Shown piece by piece: positions 44,174-55,699 of a DNA stretch of 64,000 bases. Positions within the stretch are counted from its first letter, which is position 1, and the number at the start of each line of letters is the position of its first letter. Under the pieces are notes generated by a model. That model was not told where the DNA came from, searched no databases, and saw only the letters and a list, made by a program, of their open reading frames with translations. Made by a program: the position numbers and the translations under genes. The DNA comes from Podospora bellae-mahoneyi (Eukaryota; Ascomycota; Sordariomycetes; Sordariales; Podosporaceae), in contig NC_085882.1 of NCBI RefSeq assembly GCF_035222275.1, forward strand, positions 255,501 to 319,500, given 5' to 3'.

Positions 44174-45307
44174 TCAGTTGGAAGTCGTCCAGTCAAGGAT
44201 GTGCTCATATTCCTTCTGTCCCTCGCTGACAACACCATCCCGTTTGACGTAGGTCTTCTGCTCGAGATGGAAGCATCCCCTCTGAAGCCCCTCGGTGCAA
44301 AGAGGCAGCAGCTCAGAAGTCTCCATGTTGCAGTACATGCCCTCAACAAGAGACACAAAGTCGGGGCCGAAAGACGTCTCACTCTCGCAAAGCTCCGAGG
44401 CCTTGTGGAAGGGCGAGTTGGAGATGACGAGACGAGGGTCGAGCTTGCGGACGGTGCGCTTCTTGATGATCTGGCGACCGGCAATGACAACGGAGCTGGA
44501 GTCGCCCGAGGTGTAGTCGGTCTCAACCCACTTGCTGCCGTCAAAGTTGTCAGGGTCGAAGACTCCATCGTCATTGGTAATCTCAGCGGGGGTGGTGGTG
44601 GTGTTGGTGTCGTCACGCTTCCACCACTCGGTGACCTCAGCATCGCCCCAGTTCTTGTAGGCACGGAAACCGGGGTAGCCGCACTTGGAGCGGGGTTGGA
44701 GGTCGCCCGATACCCAGTTATCGTTGGTGTGGAAGCTGGGCCAGTGGACCATGATCATGCCGGCTTTGACGCCATGAGAGTGGTCCCTGTCAACCCAAGT
44801 GCAGCGAGGTTGGGTATTAGCAACCTGTTCAGTCGAAAGCATTGTCAGAAAATGATTGGTCACTGAGAGATGGAGAAAGACAAGAGGACGTACCCAGTAG
44901 TTGCTGTAATACCACTTTTGCCCGCAGTACGAACCGATATCGCCCACCCAGCCATACTTTTGCTCGTCTACCCAGGTGGCAGACATATAAGGGATGCAGA
45001 TACCATCGGCCGTGGCCTCAATAGTGGCAAAGGCAGCTTGCTGGCGGTTTGAGCCCTGGTCGACCTTGATGTCGACAAAGCCACCGTTGGAGATGAACTT
45101 TCCGTTGCTCCACCCAATGCGCTCCTGGTTCTGGTTGAAGACGTGAACCTTGTACACACCACCCTCGGGGTTTTCAAGACCACCTGAGGATGCGAGACCG
45201 GTCGAGACACGCACAACGCACGAGTTGGACTGCTTTTTGGGGAAGTTGTCCATGGAAAATTGGAGGATGCCGAGCAGGCCGGAGATGACGCCAATAACTT
45301 TGGACAT
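44174..45307 (-). CDS. Conserved-looking hypothetical protein, possibly secreted (354 aa)
   Basis: Exons 45307-44894 and 44824-44174 are separated by a 69-nt intron (GTACGT...TTCTGACA...GAACAG) that is a multiple of three, so the frame also reads through. The N-terminus has a hydrophobic stretch (MSKVIGVISGLLGILQF) that could act as a signal. The body is rich in Trp, Tyr, Gly and Asn, with repeated beta-like segments (GVYKVHVFNQNQERIGW, GWVGDIGSYCGQKWYYSN, PRCTWVDRDHSHGVKAG) and six or more cysteines, in keeping with an extracellular fold. The C-terminal 150 residues contain NTTTT and paired Cys. A clean CT-rich promoter with a 5' leader precedes it. No family name can be given. Confidence 0.8.
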   Translation of the reverse strand: MSKVIGVISGLLGILQFSMDNFPKKQSNSCVVRVSTGLASSGGLENPEGGVYKVHVFNQNQERIGWSNGKFISNGGFVDIKVDQGSNRQQAAFATIEATADGICIPYMSATWVDEQKYGWVGDIGSYCGQKWYYSNYWVRPLVFLHLSVTNHFLTMLSTEQVANTQPRCTWVDRDHSHGVKAGMIMVHWPSFHTNDNWVSGDLQPRSKCGYPGFRAYKNWGDAEVTEWWKRDDTNTTTTPAEITNDDGVFDPDNFDGSKWVETDYTSGDSSSVVIAGRQIIKKRTVRKLDPRLVISNSPFHKASELCESETSFGPDFVSLVEGMYCNMETSELLPLCTEGLQRGCFHLEQKTYVKRDGVVSEGQKEYEHILDWTTSN

Positions 45308-46586
45308 TTTGGTGATGGTGGGAATGGATTGTGGTGAGAAAGTCGCTAGGTGAGTTTGCAGAAGAAAGTGAGGGGCAAGATGAAGGTGGTGGGCGATGGA
45401 TGATGAGACTGATGGTAATGAAGGAAACTCTAATTGAGGAGGACAGGATTGCCCTTATATACTTTCATCGGCATTGACCTCATCTTCTTGCAGTCTTGAT
45501 TCGACCTCGGTCAATATTGTACAAGAGCTAAAGGTGGATATGCTAGGTACTCGTCGAGACAGTAGTGCTATTGTCATCATCATCAAGGTCTCAGACGAAG
45601 TGAGGCCCTCCGTGGAGAATCTGGGTTGTCTACCTTACCATCTGCCTTGAGTCTAGGGGACTTTGGATTGAATTGGTCTGGTGTCACAACACCAATCCCC
45701 GCCATTCTGCCTCACCTAACCATGTGCTTGCACCTGTTTTTCGGGAGCCGGCAAGGAATTCTAAATTGCAGGCATGTTGCTGACAATGCCGCTGCAGAGA
45801 AGCCTAGTCGAGTGGTGCATATGGTGGGGATAAATGTACCTAAAGAGCTTATATTTCTAGAGTATTTGTCACGACTCACGAGTGATATGCAGAGATCTGG
45901 AGCCGAGTCAGATCCCAGAGTAAGTAAGCTGACAAGTTAAACATTCTTTCTCCACAACATAAGCACTTGAACAAATGTCCACTGCAGGCAACCACAACGG
46001 CAAATCAAAGTCTGCTGTGCCAAGCTATGCATCTCTTGCAACTCGGGAGCCTGCTGAAGATCAAACTTGCGTAACAACAGGTTTGTACTTTTGGTCGAGG
46101 TTCTAGACTGGGGTGGGTGCCCCTGAATGCCAAGGTGGTGTTGAAAACGCATTCTGCCGTGATCCACCTTGATTACTACGTTGTGGAACAGAACAGACCT
46201 GTGATTTTTTAAGACCTTTGAACTTCGAAGTAATATCACCGAGGACGTGTCTTGCCAAACACTGCCAAAAGTTGAAAATGAAAATAAAATAAAAACTTAA
46301 CAGATGCTTTGTGAGGCCCTCCCGAAGTAGGCGGTTGTTCCTCCAATCGCCTGGCTTTTCCATGGACCCCCAACTCCCATACAACTTCAGAGCTTTCCGA
46401 TATAGAAATCCATGAATCCGTTTGCACTGTGAAGTTCCCGACTAAAACGTCGGGATTGGGCGCGTCCCGGTTCTCCTTTTTTTCCTTCTTTTTTCTTTCT
46501 TTTTTCTCTCTTTTTTTTTTCCCACGCGTCTCACTTTCTCTCCGACAACATCTCTCGCTATCCCTCCGCTCTGTTTCCCTTTGGTC
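45308..46586. other. Intergenic with a pyrimidine-rich tract
   Basis: No supported gene. At 46474-46526 a T/C-rich tract (runs of up to 10 T) immediately precedes the relic gene at 46587, in the style of a fungal core promoter. Confidence 0.5.
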
Positions 46587-47258
46587 ATGGCCTCAAGATG
46601 CACGCCATACAAGGCCGATCTAAAGGCACTCAACAAAGCCAAAAATCGAGAGCGTTATCCAGCAACCGCTCAAGAGAGAAGACTTCAAGAAGCTTTTATC
46701 CTGCGGTCGAGCCGCCCTCTAAGGGAAGGGGAGCACCACCCTTGTCGACAAAGATGTCCGCCACACCATCCAACTGGACGCAGAACAATTCGGGCTCGGA
46801 GAAGGGTACGCGCTGGGTCCTCACGTTCAATCTCTGCACCCAGCCTATCACCAATAGGTGTTCTCTCTCTAACCTCTGCACCCAATTTGGAGTGCCACGA
46901 GGTGGCCCTTCATCAGGTCCTTGAAGTTTGGCCCAAGTCTGCCCCCTGCTGGTCTTATCTGCTATACGAGCTGGACCACGACTATACGGTAGCCTCTGTT
47001 CAGCTTGAAGCACTGAAGGGGTGATATCTTCTCTTTTTCGCTCTACTGGAGAAGGAAGAGCATAGAGACTGCAGTTTTGACTACGAAGCCGAGGTGGGCT
47101 CCAAAAGTCGGTACGGTTACCGTGCACCGCGGCCACCCCCGGAGTGGCACGAGTTCAGGGATATTGAACGGTCAGAACGTAGAATATTGTCAGTTTTGGA
47201 TCTGGACGGTGAGGTGTGGGGCGAGGATCTACCTTTTGATGCAGATAAGGCTCTATAG
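46587..47258 (+). pseudogene. Decayed gene of unknown family
   Basis: It begins with a plausible start (MASRCTPYKADLKALNKAKN). At about 46738 the protein-like reading moves to another frame (TLVDKDVRHTIQLDAEQFGL, then GEGYALGPHVQSLHPAY) that ends at TAG near 46855; the first frame then resumes (NLECHEVALHQVLEVWPKSA). That frame is cut by TGA at 47022-47024 but continues just after it for 77 codons (YLLFFALLEKEEHRDCSF, then PPPEWHEFRDIERSERRIL and LDLDGEVWGEDLPFDADKAL) to TAG at 47256-47258. Persistent coding character across the interruptions argues for a recent pseudogene. No domain recognised. Confidence 0.5.
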
Positions 47259-47290
47259 AAACCCTTTTCTATATCTATCTGGGTGAACAC

Positions 47291-47840
47291 TCACTGTTGC
47301 TCGATGATAGGCTCTTGTGATTTGCTAGCGGGGCTGCGTAAATGAGCTCTTGCCGGACTGGCAGGAGGATGGGGACACTGAAGAAGAAGGCAGCGAGACA
47401 CAAGAGAAGAGCGATGAGATGAGTCTGAGGACAGCGATGTCGTAGAAGTACTCCCTCCAGCAGCCGCTTCCAGGCCACTGAACGTACGTCGGGTTGCTGT
47501 GTCTGTGGCGGGCGAGAAAAGAAGAATCGTGGAGGTGATTGACTTGATCGGAGACAGTGACTGAGAGAGAAAAACATCATATACTTACCTAGGTACAATA
47601 TCAAGGTATCTCCCTTCCCATTCCACTCACCACATTAACCCTTTCCAATTCGTCCAATGCCTTCACATGCTTGGCTTTGATCATCTTCCAGGGTGTAGCA
47701 CCCAACGGGGGCCTCAATGGCATTGCCTCTGGTGTCGAAACAAAAAGCAATGGAAAATACTTATGTTCTTTTTCTTCCGGACCAAAACACCCGAAGTACT
47801 GCAATTTCTGCCACCCGGGTTTGCATTCAGCTGGGGCCAT
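47291..47840 (-). CDS. Possible two-exon small protein (159 aa)
   Basis: Exon 1, 47840-47631, starts MAPAECKPGWQKLQYFGCFG and has an ordered-looking composition. A 70-nt intron (47561-47630) with a consensus donor GTGAGT and acceptor CTCTCAG joins in phase to exon 2, 47560-47291, a 90-codon Ser/Thr/Ala/Pro-rich end finishing SKSQEPIIEQQ. Upstream, 47841-48090 has another protein-like minus frame (MGAWFYLEASLLDAVFCGN) that would meet exon 1 only with a one-base shift near DHYGP, so the gene may be longer and broken. No domain or signal peptide. Low confidence. Confidence 0.4.
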
Positions 47841-48170
47841 AATGATCTAGATCGATAAGACAGGTGCTGAGCTGGAGCTGAAAGTAATATCGACCCACTA
47901 AACCGGTCTCACCTCGCTCTGGCATTGGTGGGTTGCCACAAAACACTGCATCAAGAAGGCTAGCTTCTAGATAGAACCATGCGCCCATCCCTATCTGGAA
48001 ATCCAGCGCTTGTGGAGGCAAGCTGACAGAATTCTTGTGCAATATCGTAAGAGATAAATAGTTGGAGCCCCTTGGAGAATTGTTGTGCATTGATTAGCTG
48101 GCTTCCAGTTTGCCTATCATCTTCTTTACCTATCCAGTGCTTCACTATCAGCGCTCGCAAAACTGCCACA

Positions 48171-50074
48171 ATGGGTGGTTTTATGCCCTTCTTCCCCTCT
48201 GGCAGTGACTTTCGGCAGAGCGGGTTTAAAGATGCCACCCTCAAGCCTGCCGCCAAGAGAATCATCATCTGCTGCGATGGCACTTGGCAGTCATCAGTCA
48301 CCAACACAGTCAACATTCCTTCCAACATCACACGCATCGCGCGGTATCTGAGCAAGGTGGGCAGAGATGGGGACGACCCAGCAAAGGAGTGGCAGCAGGT
48401 CGTCTACTACGACGCCGGCATTGGAACTGCCGTAGGTGTTCTGGAGTCTGCTCGACAGGGCAACACGGGTTCAGGCTTTGTCGGCAACGTCATCGAAGCG
48501 TACAACTTCATCGTCAACAACTACACTCTGGGCGACCAAATCTTTTGTCTGGGATTCTCGCGCGGTGCTTACACGGCTCGGGCCGTTGCTGGACTGGTCA
48601 CTGATATTGGCGTGATCCAGCCCAGAGATATGCAAGACTTTGCCGAGCTGTACAATGTCTACCAGGCCCACAGCGACAACATTCTCTTTCGCCAGAGCAA
48701 GGCCTGGCGTGAATGGGTGGAGGGAAAGCGGCTGTTTGACCCGAACCAGAAGGGAAGCCCCAAGGGGTGGAAGCAGGCACCTTCAGCCTGGGAGAAGAAA
48801 CCGCATGGAGCTCCTCCGGAGGCGACGAGATGGGTCGAAGCTGTCGCTGTTTTCGACACGGTGGGTTGTCTCGGCATCCCTGAATTTGAAGGTTACATCA
48901 TGGGTGGCCTCGCGTGGCTGTTGAGCTGGGCAGTTACGGTAGAGAAGTTTGGCTTCCATAACGTGACGCTGAGCCCCTACATCAAGCACGCCTATCAGGC
49001 TCTTGCGCTGGACGAGCACAGAAAGCCATTCGACGCTGCTGTTTGGCATCTTCCAGCCCCTCCTGTTCGCCCTGCTGCGGGAAGCAACGTGGCGGATCTG
49101 AGACAGGCATGGGAAGAGCTCCGAGACACAGACGGGGCAACCGAGGACCAGCTGACCGAAGCTTGGGAGAACCTTGTCGCTGCTGAAATGTTTGAGGAGT
49201 TGGGCAAGCGGGACGCCGAGCCTAAGCTTTTGCAAGTTTGGTTCCCCGGTGTTCATGTGAACATGGGAGGCGGGAGCAAGGAGGCGCTGGAACAGAGAAG
49301 GGGAGACTTTGAGCGTAGGCTTGTCACTTCCCGCACGGAACCATTTGGAACGATGCTGACCGGCTTCCAGAGATTGCCATGATTACGTTGATGTGGATGG
49401 TTGAGCAGCTAACGCCACACCTCCATTTTGACAACAACGCCTTTGAAATGTTGACAGACCGATTCATGGTCATACAGCCAATTATCGACGACCTCATCAC
49501 GAGCAAGAAGCAGGACCACTGGCTGATAAAGAAGATCAACGCTCTCAAGGCGAGAGATAATGCCAAGAATGGCATTGACAGCGGCTTGACCTGGGCTCGA
49601 AATCTTGCAGCTGAGGCGCTCATGGGGTGGGCGACCGGCCCAATCGTCGACACGTTCGAGGGCGGCTGGATCAAGAAGGCGACGGGTTCCAAGTACCGTA
49701 CTCCAGGCGAATATAAAGAAAGTCAGAAGGGGAGGACCAATGAAGAGATTCACCCAACAGTAAGGTACAGGATGGACCGGCTCAGCGCCGAAGGTGTGGG
49801 TTATGACCCAGTGCCGCTGAAGGACTTTACGCGCCAAAAGACTGTTGTGTCGCAGACGCAAGCAGATGGCAGCATAAAGGAGGTTGTTGGCTATGAATGG
49901 GTCAAGAACAATGTCCGGATTCCAGAGTACAAGATAGCCGGGCCTTTCGATAAGGAGGGGGCCAACTTTGAGCGGGCCTGTGTGGTGACAGAGTCAGCGT
50001 CGGAATGGCTGGGAAAACTGGACAAGGAGCTGGGGATCGATTCGTGGGAGGCGCGAGGTCTGGACAAGTCTTGA
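48171..50074 (+). CDS. DUF2235 alpha/beta-hydrolase-type protein (Tle1-like phospholipase fold)
   Basis: Exons 48171-49314 and 49371-50074 give 615 aa; the 56-nt intron has donor GTAGGC, branch GCTGAC and acceptor TTCCAG. The DUF2235 domain spans about residues 29-420. Its landmarks are visible: KRIIICCDGTWQ at the start, NITRIARYL, YYDAGIGTA, the nucleophile elbow LGFSRGAYTAR with Ser130, then VFDTVGCLGIP and WFPGVHVNMGGGS near the end with the likely catalytic His. The C-terminal 170 residues are charged and helical. The family includes bacterial type VI effector phospholipases and many fungal cytosolic homologues of unknown role. The start at 48171 sits at the family boundary; a 33-codon upstream extension lacks family character. 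Intact. Confidence 0.9.
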
Positions 50075-50750
50075 TTACCTTGGATAATAATCGAACAGTC
50101 GTGGGCTGCCAACCAATTCCCTGACCACGTGACTTCGCGTCCACGCTCGCTTTTTTTCTGGCTCAAGCGGTTGGTCAGTGTTTTTCCCTTGGGCCCGCGC
50201 CATTTTTGACGTTTTGCACCGCACAAACTAGCCCCACATTTCATGTCACTGGAGCTGCCACAGCCCTGACAGGGCAATGACTGCAGCGTGAGCAGAAGAG
50301 TACTCCGTTGACGAACTGAATCTGAATGAATCAGACAGACCACCCCTAACTGGATTTCATGTCCTTCAACATCATCTCGAATGGTCGAGGGCAACCTCAT
50401 TTTTAGTGACTTTGCTTCTGTGGGGGAACAGCATAAAGTGGAGGGCTCGCTCTCTGTGGAGCTTGAGGTGGGTGGGTGGTCCAATGCCATGTGAGTCTGT
50501 GCGCGGGCCCTCCCGCTAACGAACTCTGGGCCGCGGTGGGCGTCGCGCGAACCGCGTAACCACTAAACCACTGGGACAAATCTCGCAATCCAACCTATCC
50601 TTCTGTCCACCCACACCCCCCTCCCCTCACCTCACTGGCTGTCCACTGCCGTTCCCTGCCCTCTCCGCCGTTGCCCAGCCTGTGTGAATTTGCTTCTTCC
50701 TGCTGGGACCCTACTGCCGCCGCCGCCAAACCGCCAGAACTCTTTGCGAC
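50075..50750. other. Intergenic, divergent-free spacer
   Basis: CT-rich leader of the next gene. A sequence at 50509-50576 (minus) has an A-box-like element but does not fold as a tRNA. Confidence 0.5.
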
Positions 50751-52592
50751 ATGGAAGAGGACTCGGCGTCGAATCCGCCTCGGGTCGACGGAGGACGTGT
50801 CGGAGACAAAGATTCCAAGACATTCCCGCTTTCGGCACCCAACCGAGGTGTCGACAACCTCAACCGCAAAATGCAGCCTCACCATGACACCCTCCCCCTA
50901 ATACCACCGACCGCTGCAGGCCACCCGCAAGACGCCCCAGACGCGACACCGAACCAGACCCCAATCGCACGCGACCGACCAGCAACCATGGCCGTCGGCC
51001 CTGCTGCCCACACGTCTCAGCAGCAGCACCAGGCAGCACCATTTTACCCTCGCTCAACCTCCCCGACACACCCGCTCGCCGTCGACGACTATCGCCAGCC
51101 TACCCTCCAGCGCAGCGACTCGCAAGAGAGCAGTTCCACAAACATCACCGACCGCGTCTTTACCCCACCTGTGAACGGCAGGGGAGCGAGCCCTGGCACC
51201 GCCAGCGCCCACCAGTCAAGTCAAGGATCGTCACAACTCCTCCAATTGTCCCAGATCGCCGCCGCCCAAGAGAGAATACCCGAGACCGCGATGGACCCAT
51301 ACGTCAACGGTGCCTCGTCTCGGAAGAGGATGGCCGATGGTGCCGTCAAGGAGGCATTACGCGACGGTCAGGTCCTTATGTCGCCAGGCCAGACACATAT
51401 GGGTGGCCACTCTCGGAACCCCAGTGCCGTCAGTATCGCTTCCACGACGGGAAGCCGTGTTGGAGAGGTGCATTGAATCCGGCACAAGTCTCCCCTATCT
51501 CAACAGGCATGCTAACCCGCCATACAGGTATCCGCCGAACTCAAGGCGCGCTTGTCCTATGCCATGGTTAAGGTGAACCGTGGCTGGCAAACACACTCCA
51601 TCGACGAGGTTGAGGATCTTGCCTTGGCCTCCAAGGCTGCGTCCCCCACCTCAAGTAACTCGACAATACACCTCAGAAACGGGTCATCAGCAAGCCCACA
51701 ACTGTCTGGTGGGTCACAGCGTGCTAGCAACAACACAACCCCTGCCACGGCCTTTGCACAGCAACTACCAGGACGACATGGAGATCCCTACGGGCGAGAG
51801 CCCCCATTGATGCCTTCTCGTGGAAGCTCGACATCCCCCGTCAAAAATACTGCCTCAGGTCTGGCCCCTCCCGTGTCCATCCAACCATCCCTGCATTCCG
51901 TCCACCCGCGGAGACACTCCAACCCGAGACTTACACCATCCCTCCTCTCAGTCTCATACCACGGCTCATCATATCCGGATCTTCTGAGCCCCGGCCAGTT
52001 ACCGGGATACGCCAACGCCGCACAGCATCGACCATCGCTAGTCGATGCCATGGGGTTCTCGCCGCACCAGAACAACGCGGAAAAGGATGCCATAGAATCC
52101 CTGCTGTTCATGAGCAGTCCTGGAAACTCGGCCAATCTCAAACATGCGTTCCCCTCATCATCGCAGCCGCTCTCAATTGGTCACTCTGGACCATCACGCA
52201 CAGCACTGCCTTCGGGCAGGAGAACATTACCAAGCTCAAGGCCGATGCACCACCATCACGCTCGGTCGCAATCCCAGGTCCACAAACGTGTAGAATTCGA
52301 GAAGCCCATCACCGAGACGGAAGTTGACGAGCCACAAGGGACGCCCCGGGGGAATGCCAGAAGGCGAATCAACGGAGGGCCCGGTGACGGCGCGCCTTCT
52401 CGGCTGAAGCACCTACCTGTCTCTGCAGGTCTCACGTTGTCATCCAAACCGCCACGGCCCGTTTTGGCTGATGCCGACATTGACCAAATGCTGGAGGCTG
52501 CGGCTGCGGCTGCAGATTCGGACTCGGATGGCGAAATAGAGCTCCCTGTACGCAAGGCGCGCCGGGACGGCGCTCAACCTGTTGTGGCTTAA
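50751..52592 (+). CDS. Whi5/Nrm1-like G1/S transcriptional repressor
   Basis: Exons 50751-51467 and 51528-52592 give 593 aa; the 60-nt intron (GTGCAT...TGCTAACC...ATACAG) is phase 0. Most of the protein is disordered and rich in Ser, Pro, Gln and His. The short conserved helix right after the junction, residues about 240-265 (VSAELKARLSYAMVKVNRGW), matches the character of the GTB motif of Whi5/Nrm1 proteins, which binds SBF/MBF transcription factors. Further on, DAIESLLFMSSPGNSANL is a second conserved-looking motif typical of filamentous-fungal relatives, and the tail has DADIDQMLEAAAAAADSDSD. Many SP/TP sites fit regulation by cyclin-dependent kinase. Role in repressing G1/S genes is inferred from family. 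Confidence 0.72.
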
Positions 52593-54272
52593 GGCTGTTG
52601 ATTTTCTTTGTCAGCGGGGTACTGCACCCGAACGAGTTGAGCACTCGGCAGACTTGCTCTCCGAGGGATCACGGTTGTCTTTTTTCAATATACGTTTCAC
52701 TCATGGGTAGGGATGGCTTCAAGCCATTGCAAGGCAGGGCTGCATTAGGGTCGGCTCGGAGTTGGCGTTTTGGTACTGTGGGCTTCAAGCGGGTCAGCTA
52801 CAATAGCTATGGGCATCACGTTAAGCGAAGAATGGGGCGCTCCTGACATGAGCGTTCTCTGTCTTTGACGCGAATTTGACTTGCTATTGGTTCTGTTATG
52901 ACATGTCTTTCCTGCCACGGTTGTTTTGGCAAATCGGGTTCATACCGTGAGCCGAACTGTATATTATAATTGATCATGCCCATGTTTTATCTTCCGAGGT
53001 AGGTCAGTATTGTACAACTGCTCACCCCTACTCCGTAGTCCATCAGAGACTCGAGATATGTGGTTTTGGATTAGGGGTTGATGCGATTACCAAATATATC
53101 ATGTTTTGTCGCCAATAGTCTTCATTATGTGCTATTCTGTGTTACGGCCTGAACAATATCGGAATCTGGATATGGACGATTTTCATTTCCGTTCTGGGAC
53201 CTGAGCAATCGCCGCTTTAACCTGAGCAGAAGTGGAGATATCCTGAGCAGTGGGAGCAAGAGCCTGAGCGAGGCCCTGAGTAAGGTGAGTAAGGCGCCGT
53301 TTTTGGGTTCGCCCCTTGATGTCTGGGTAGCCGTTCAATTCCCAGGTTTCTCTTGCAGAGGGTAGCTGGCAGCACTGGCCTGATCAACATGGACATGTAT
53401 GGAATCATTCTACCGTTGCCAACGTTATGTTGTTGCCTTTGTGATCACAAGGTACCCACGGCGACTTGAAGCTATTATGAAAAGTCAGATTGATGGTCCT
53501 GCACAGCCGTTAACATTTTAGCGGCTAATCCGGTGGTCAACTGTTAAGCATAGTGTCCTGCGTTCCAACCCCTGATTGCTGACTCCACAGGAAGCCGTCG
53601 AAGCCGCAGCATCACAGCTTAACTCCGTTATCCTGACCCGCAGCGCACGCGGGCGCTAGCGGGTCGGAGTTAATGTCTCGCTCAGCCCACATTCTAAGCT
53701 GTTGTATCCGCGAAGGCTAAAGCTGACATCTGGCCGACAAAGCTTGGGCAGAGCTGTTGGTGCTACATATCCACTCACACCTGAAGGCCGACTCGCGATT
53801 TATAATGCATCTCAGTTTCTTTTTTGGGTGATTAATGTTCTGAAGATTGTTCAATATCTTCTAGCACTTCTACTATCATTCAATAGCATCTTGTTCCTTG
53901 CTCATTCCTTTAGCCACCTTTAAGCATTTTTTACTGTCTTCTAGTGCCATTTCATTCCCTTACAACAACTCCTTTCATACTTCTTAAACACATTCGTATC
54001 ATCTCTGAGCGCCCTCTCACTTTGCTTAGCACCTTCTACTTTCTTGGGATGCCTGACTAGACATCATCCCGAAAGCCCATTGAAACTACCATGATAGAAG
54101 TGGGTATCACGGGATCGACACCGTTTGGAAAACATCTAAAAAGTTCCGGAAAGGCAACCTACATAATCTATTATCGCAATTACTACAAACATATCTAACT
54201 ATCCGTCTCTAAGTATTTGAAACAAAGGAAATACCCACTCGGTCTATCCACATCTCCAACGACTTACCTTCA
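52593..54272. other. Intergenic with a compact inverted repeat
   Basis: No gene supported. A short palindromic structure lies at 53619-53673, and CTGAGC/CTGAGT repeats cluster at 53202-53285. Confidence 0.5.
53619..53673. repeat. Nested inverted repeat, possible MITE end or hairpin
   Basis: Outer arms TTAACTCCG and CGGAGTTAA enclose inner arms GACCCGC and GCGGGTC around a GC-rich loop. The 55-bp structure could be a miniature element or a foldback remnant; no target duplication is obvious. Confidence 0.6.
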
Positions 54273-55699
54273 CTACCTACCACGGTATTCTGCCTTCTTC
54301 TTCAAGGGGACAAATGTAACTGGCTCCTTCCTGGTTGAGCTGATTGTGAAATAATAGGAAACAGGGTTTTCCTCCTGTTCAACTACCTTGGTACCAACCG
54401 TGCCACCCAAGTTCACAGTATACTTCTTCAGCTTGTTGTCAAACTGGACGGGATACTTCCTTCCTTTAATCACACAATCCTTATATTGCTGGACGTTCGG
54501 GGATTTTGACGCTCCGTCACGGCTCGAGGGCCTCGAGTTACTTCCTGTCGGTTGAGATGACGAACCGAGGTTGAGTTTTGCCATTTGGCCGGTCAAAGAC
54601 TGCCCGGTGGTACTTTCAATGAGGGTGACGAATTTGGAGTTCTTGGCATGATCCCAGTCTTCTGCGGCTATGATCCGCTTTGAAATGACATTCTGGTAAT
54701 AGGCCGTCTTCTTTACCGGGTCCTGGTATTGAATCCATTCTGTAAGCCTGGCCTGCGTCTTGTGAGCCACAATTTCGCGGTGCCCATCGTTCAAACCCAT
54801 ACAGCCCAGCGCCCAAATAGCGAGATTGACAGTCAGGCCATGGGTACCCATAACAGACCATGGGATACCCCTATACTCGACAGCGGCGTGGTAAACCGTG
54901 ATCAAATCACCATTGCTGTTAGTAACAGCTGTTGATGGTAGACGGCTCACGCGAAGGGCTACCAGCTCCTTCTGCGTAATAATGTAGGCGTAACGAGTTT
55001 CGGCGTACCTGCAGTATGTCGCCACTTTTGCTCCATCTTGCTGTCTCCCAGGGCATATACGATTGACTTTTCGGTCTTCTGCGCATCATAGTCATAAAGC
55101 TTGCACAGTACACGATCCATGACCACCCAATCCGGGCTCATGATCACGCTGCCTTTGTCCTTCTTATTCGTCTTCTTCTTCACCCAGGAGACTTTCTTCG
55201 GGGCAAGAGTGATATTTGGCGGCTGTGGGCCACTTTGCTGGGAACTCTGTGAAGACCCTGGTCGGGAGCCTTGTGAGGAGCTGGGTCTAGAGCCTTGTCC
55301 GGTGGTGAATCGCGGGCGAAGAGTCTGTGCCGCTGCCTTCAGTGGGCCTCGGACAATACTACAGGACCAGGCGATCCCGAGAGTATCAATGTCGTTTTCC
55401 TGGAGGATGACTGTCGGCGTATTGGAGGGCTCATGCGGTGTTTTGTAAGCTGTATGCTCCGCAATACTTCTGATGTCGGTGTTGAGAATGTCACCATAGG
55501 CAAGGTCGATTGCGTCGAAGGTAAAGTCAGTCCACTTGGTGACCGATCTGATGTCGACGTTGTCGTAGCTGCCTGTCTTTGACACGGTGTTTTTCGTGCT
55601 TTTGCCGTCCCATTCATCGGTGAGTATGGGGTTGGCGCGGCTCAGGATATCCCGAATGTGTTTCGGGGCAGGAGACTGGCTTCCTTGGCGGGCCGACAT
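54273..55699 (-). pseudogene. Uncharacterised fungal protein, split by a 1-nt frameshift
   Basis: From the ATG at 55699 (MSARQGSQSPAPKHIRDI) the frame runs to about 55030, then the coherent sequence continues in the neighbouring frame (VATYCRYAETRYAYIITQKE) to a stop at 54273. The switch falls exactly at an AAAA run (TTTT at 55026-55029 on the plus strand): one missing A would join EQK to VATYCRY. This is either a real 1-nt deletion or a homopolymer sequencing error. The protein would be about 475 aa: an N-terminal conserved-looking region, a Gln/Ser/Gly/Pro-repeat linker (GSRPSSSQGSRPGSSQSSQQ), a second ordered region with ETRYAYIITQKELVALRVSR that is reminiscent of PD-(D/E)XK-like fungal proteins, and a second Ser/Pro linker. 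Function unknown. Confidence 0.65.

Noticed and set aside
48171-50074. Type VI-like effector or immunity system around the DUF2235 gene
   Set aside because: Fungi carry many DUF2235 genes; there is no partner gene or secretion signal here.
50509-50576. tRNA-like sequence on the minus strand with an A-box match (TGGTTTAGTGG) and a B-box-like GTTCG
   Set aside because: The T-arm and acceptor stem do not pair in any register I tried.
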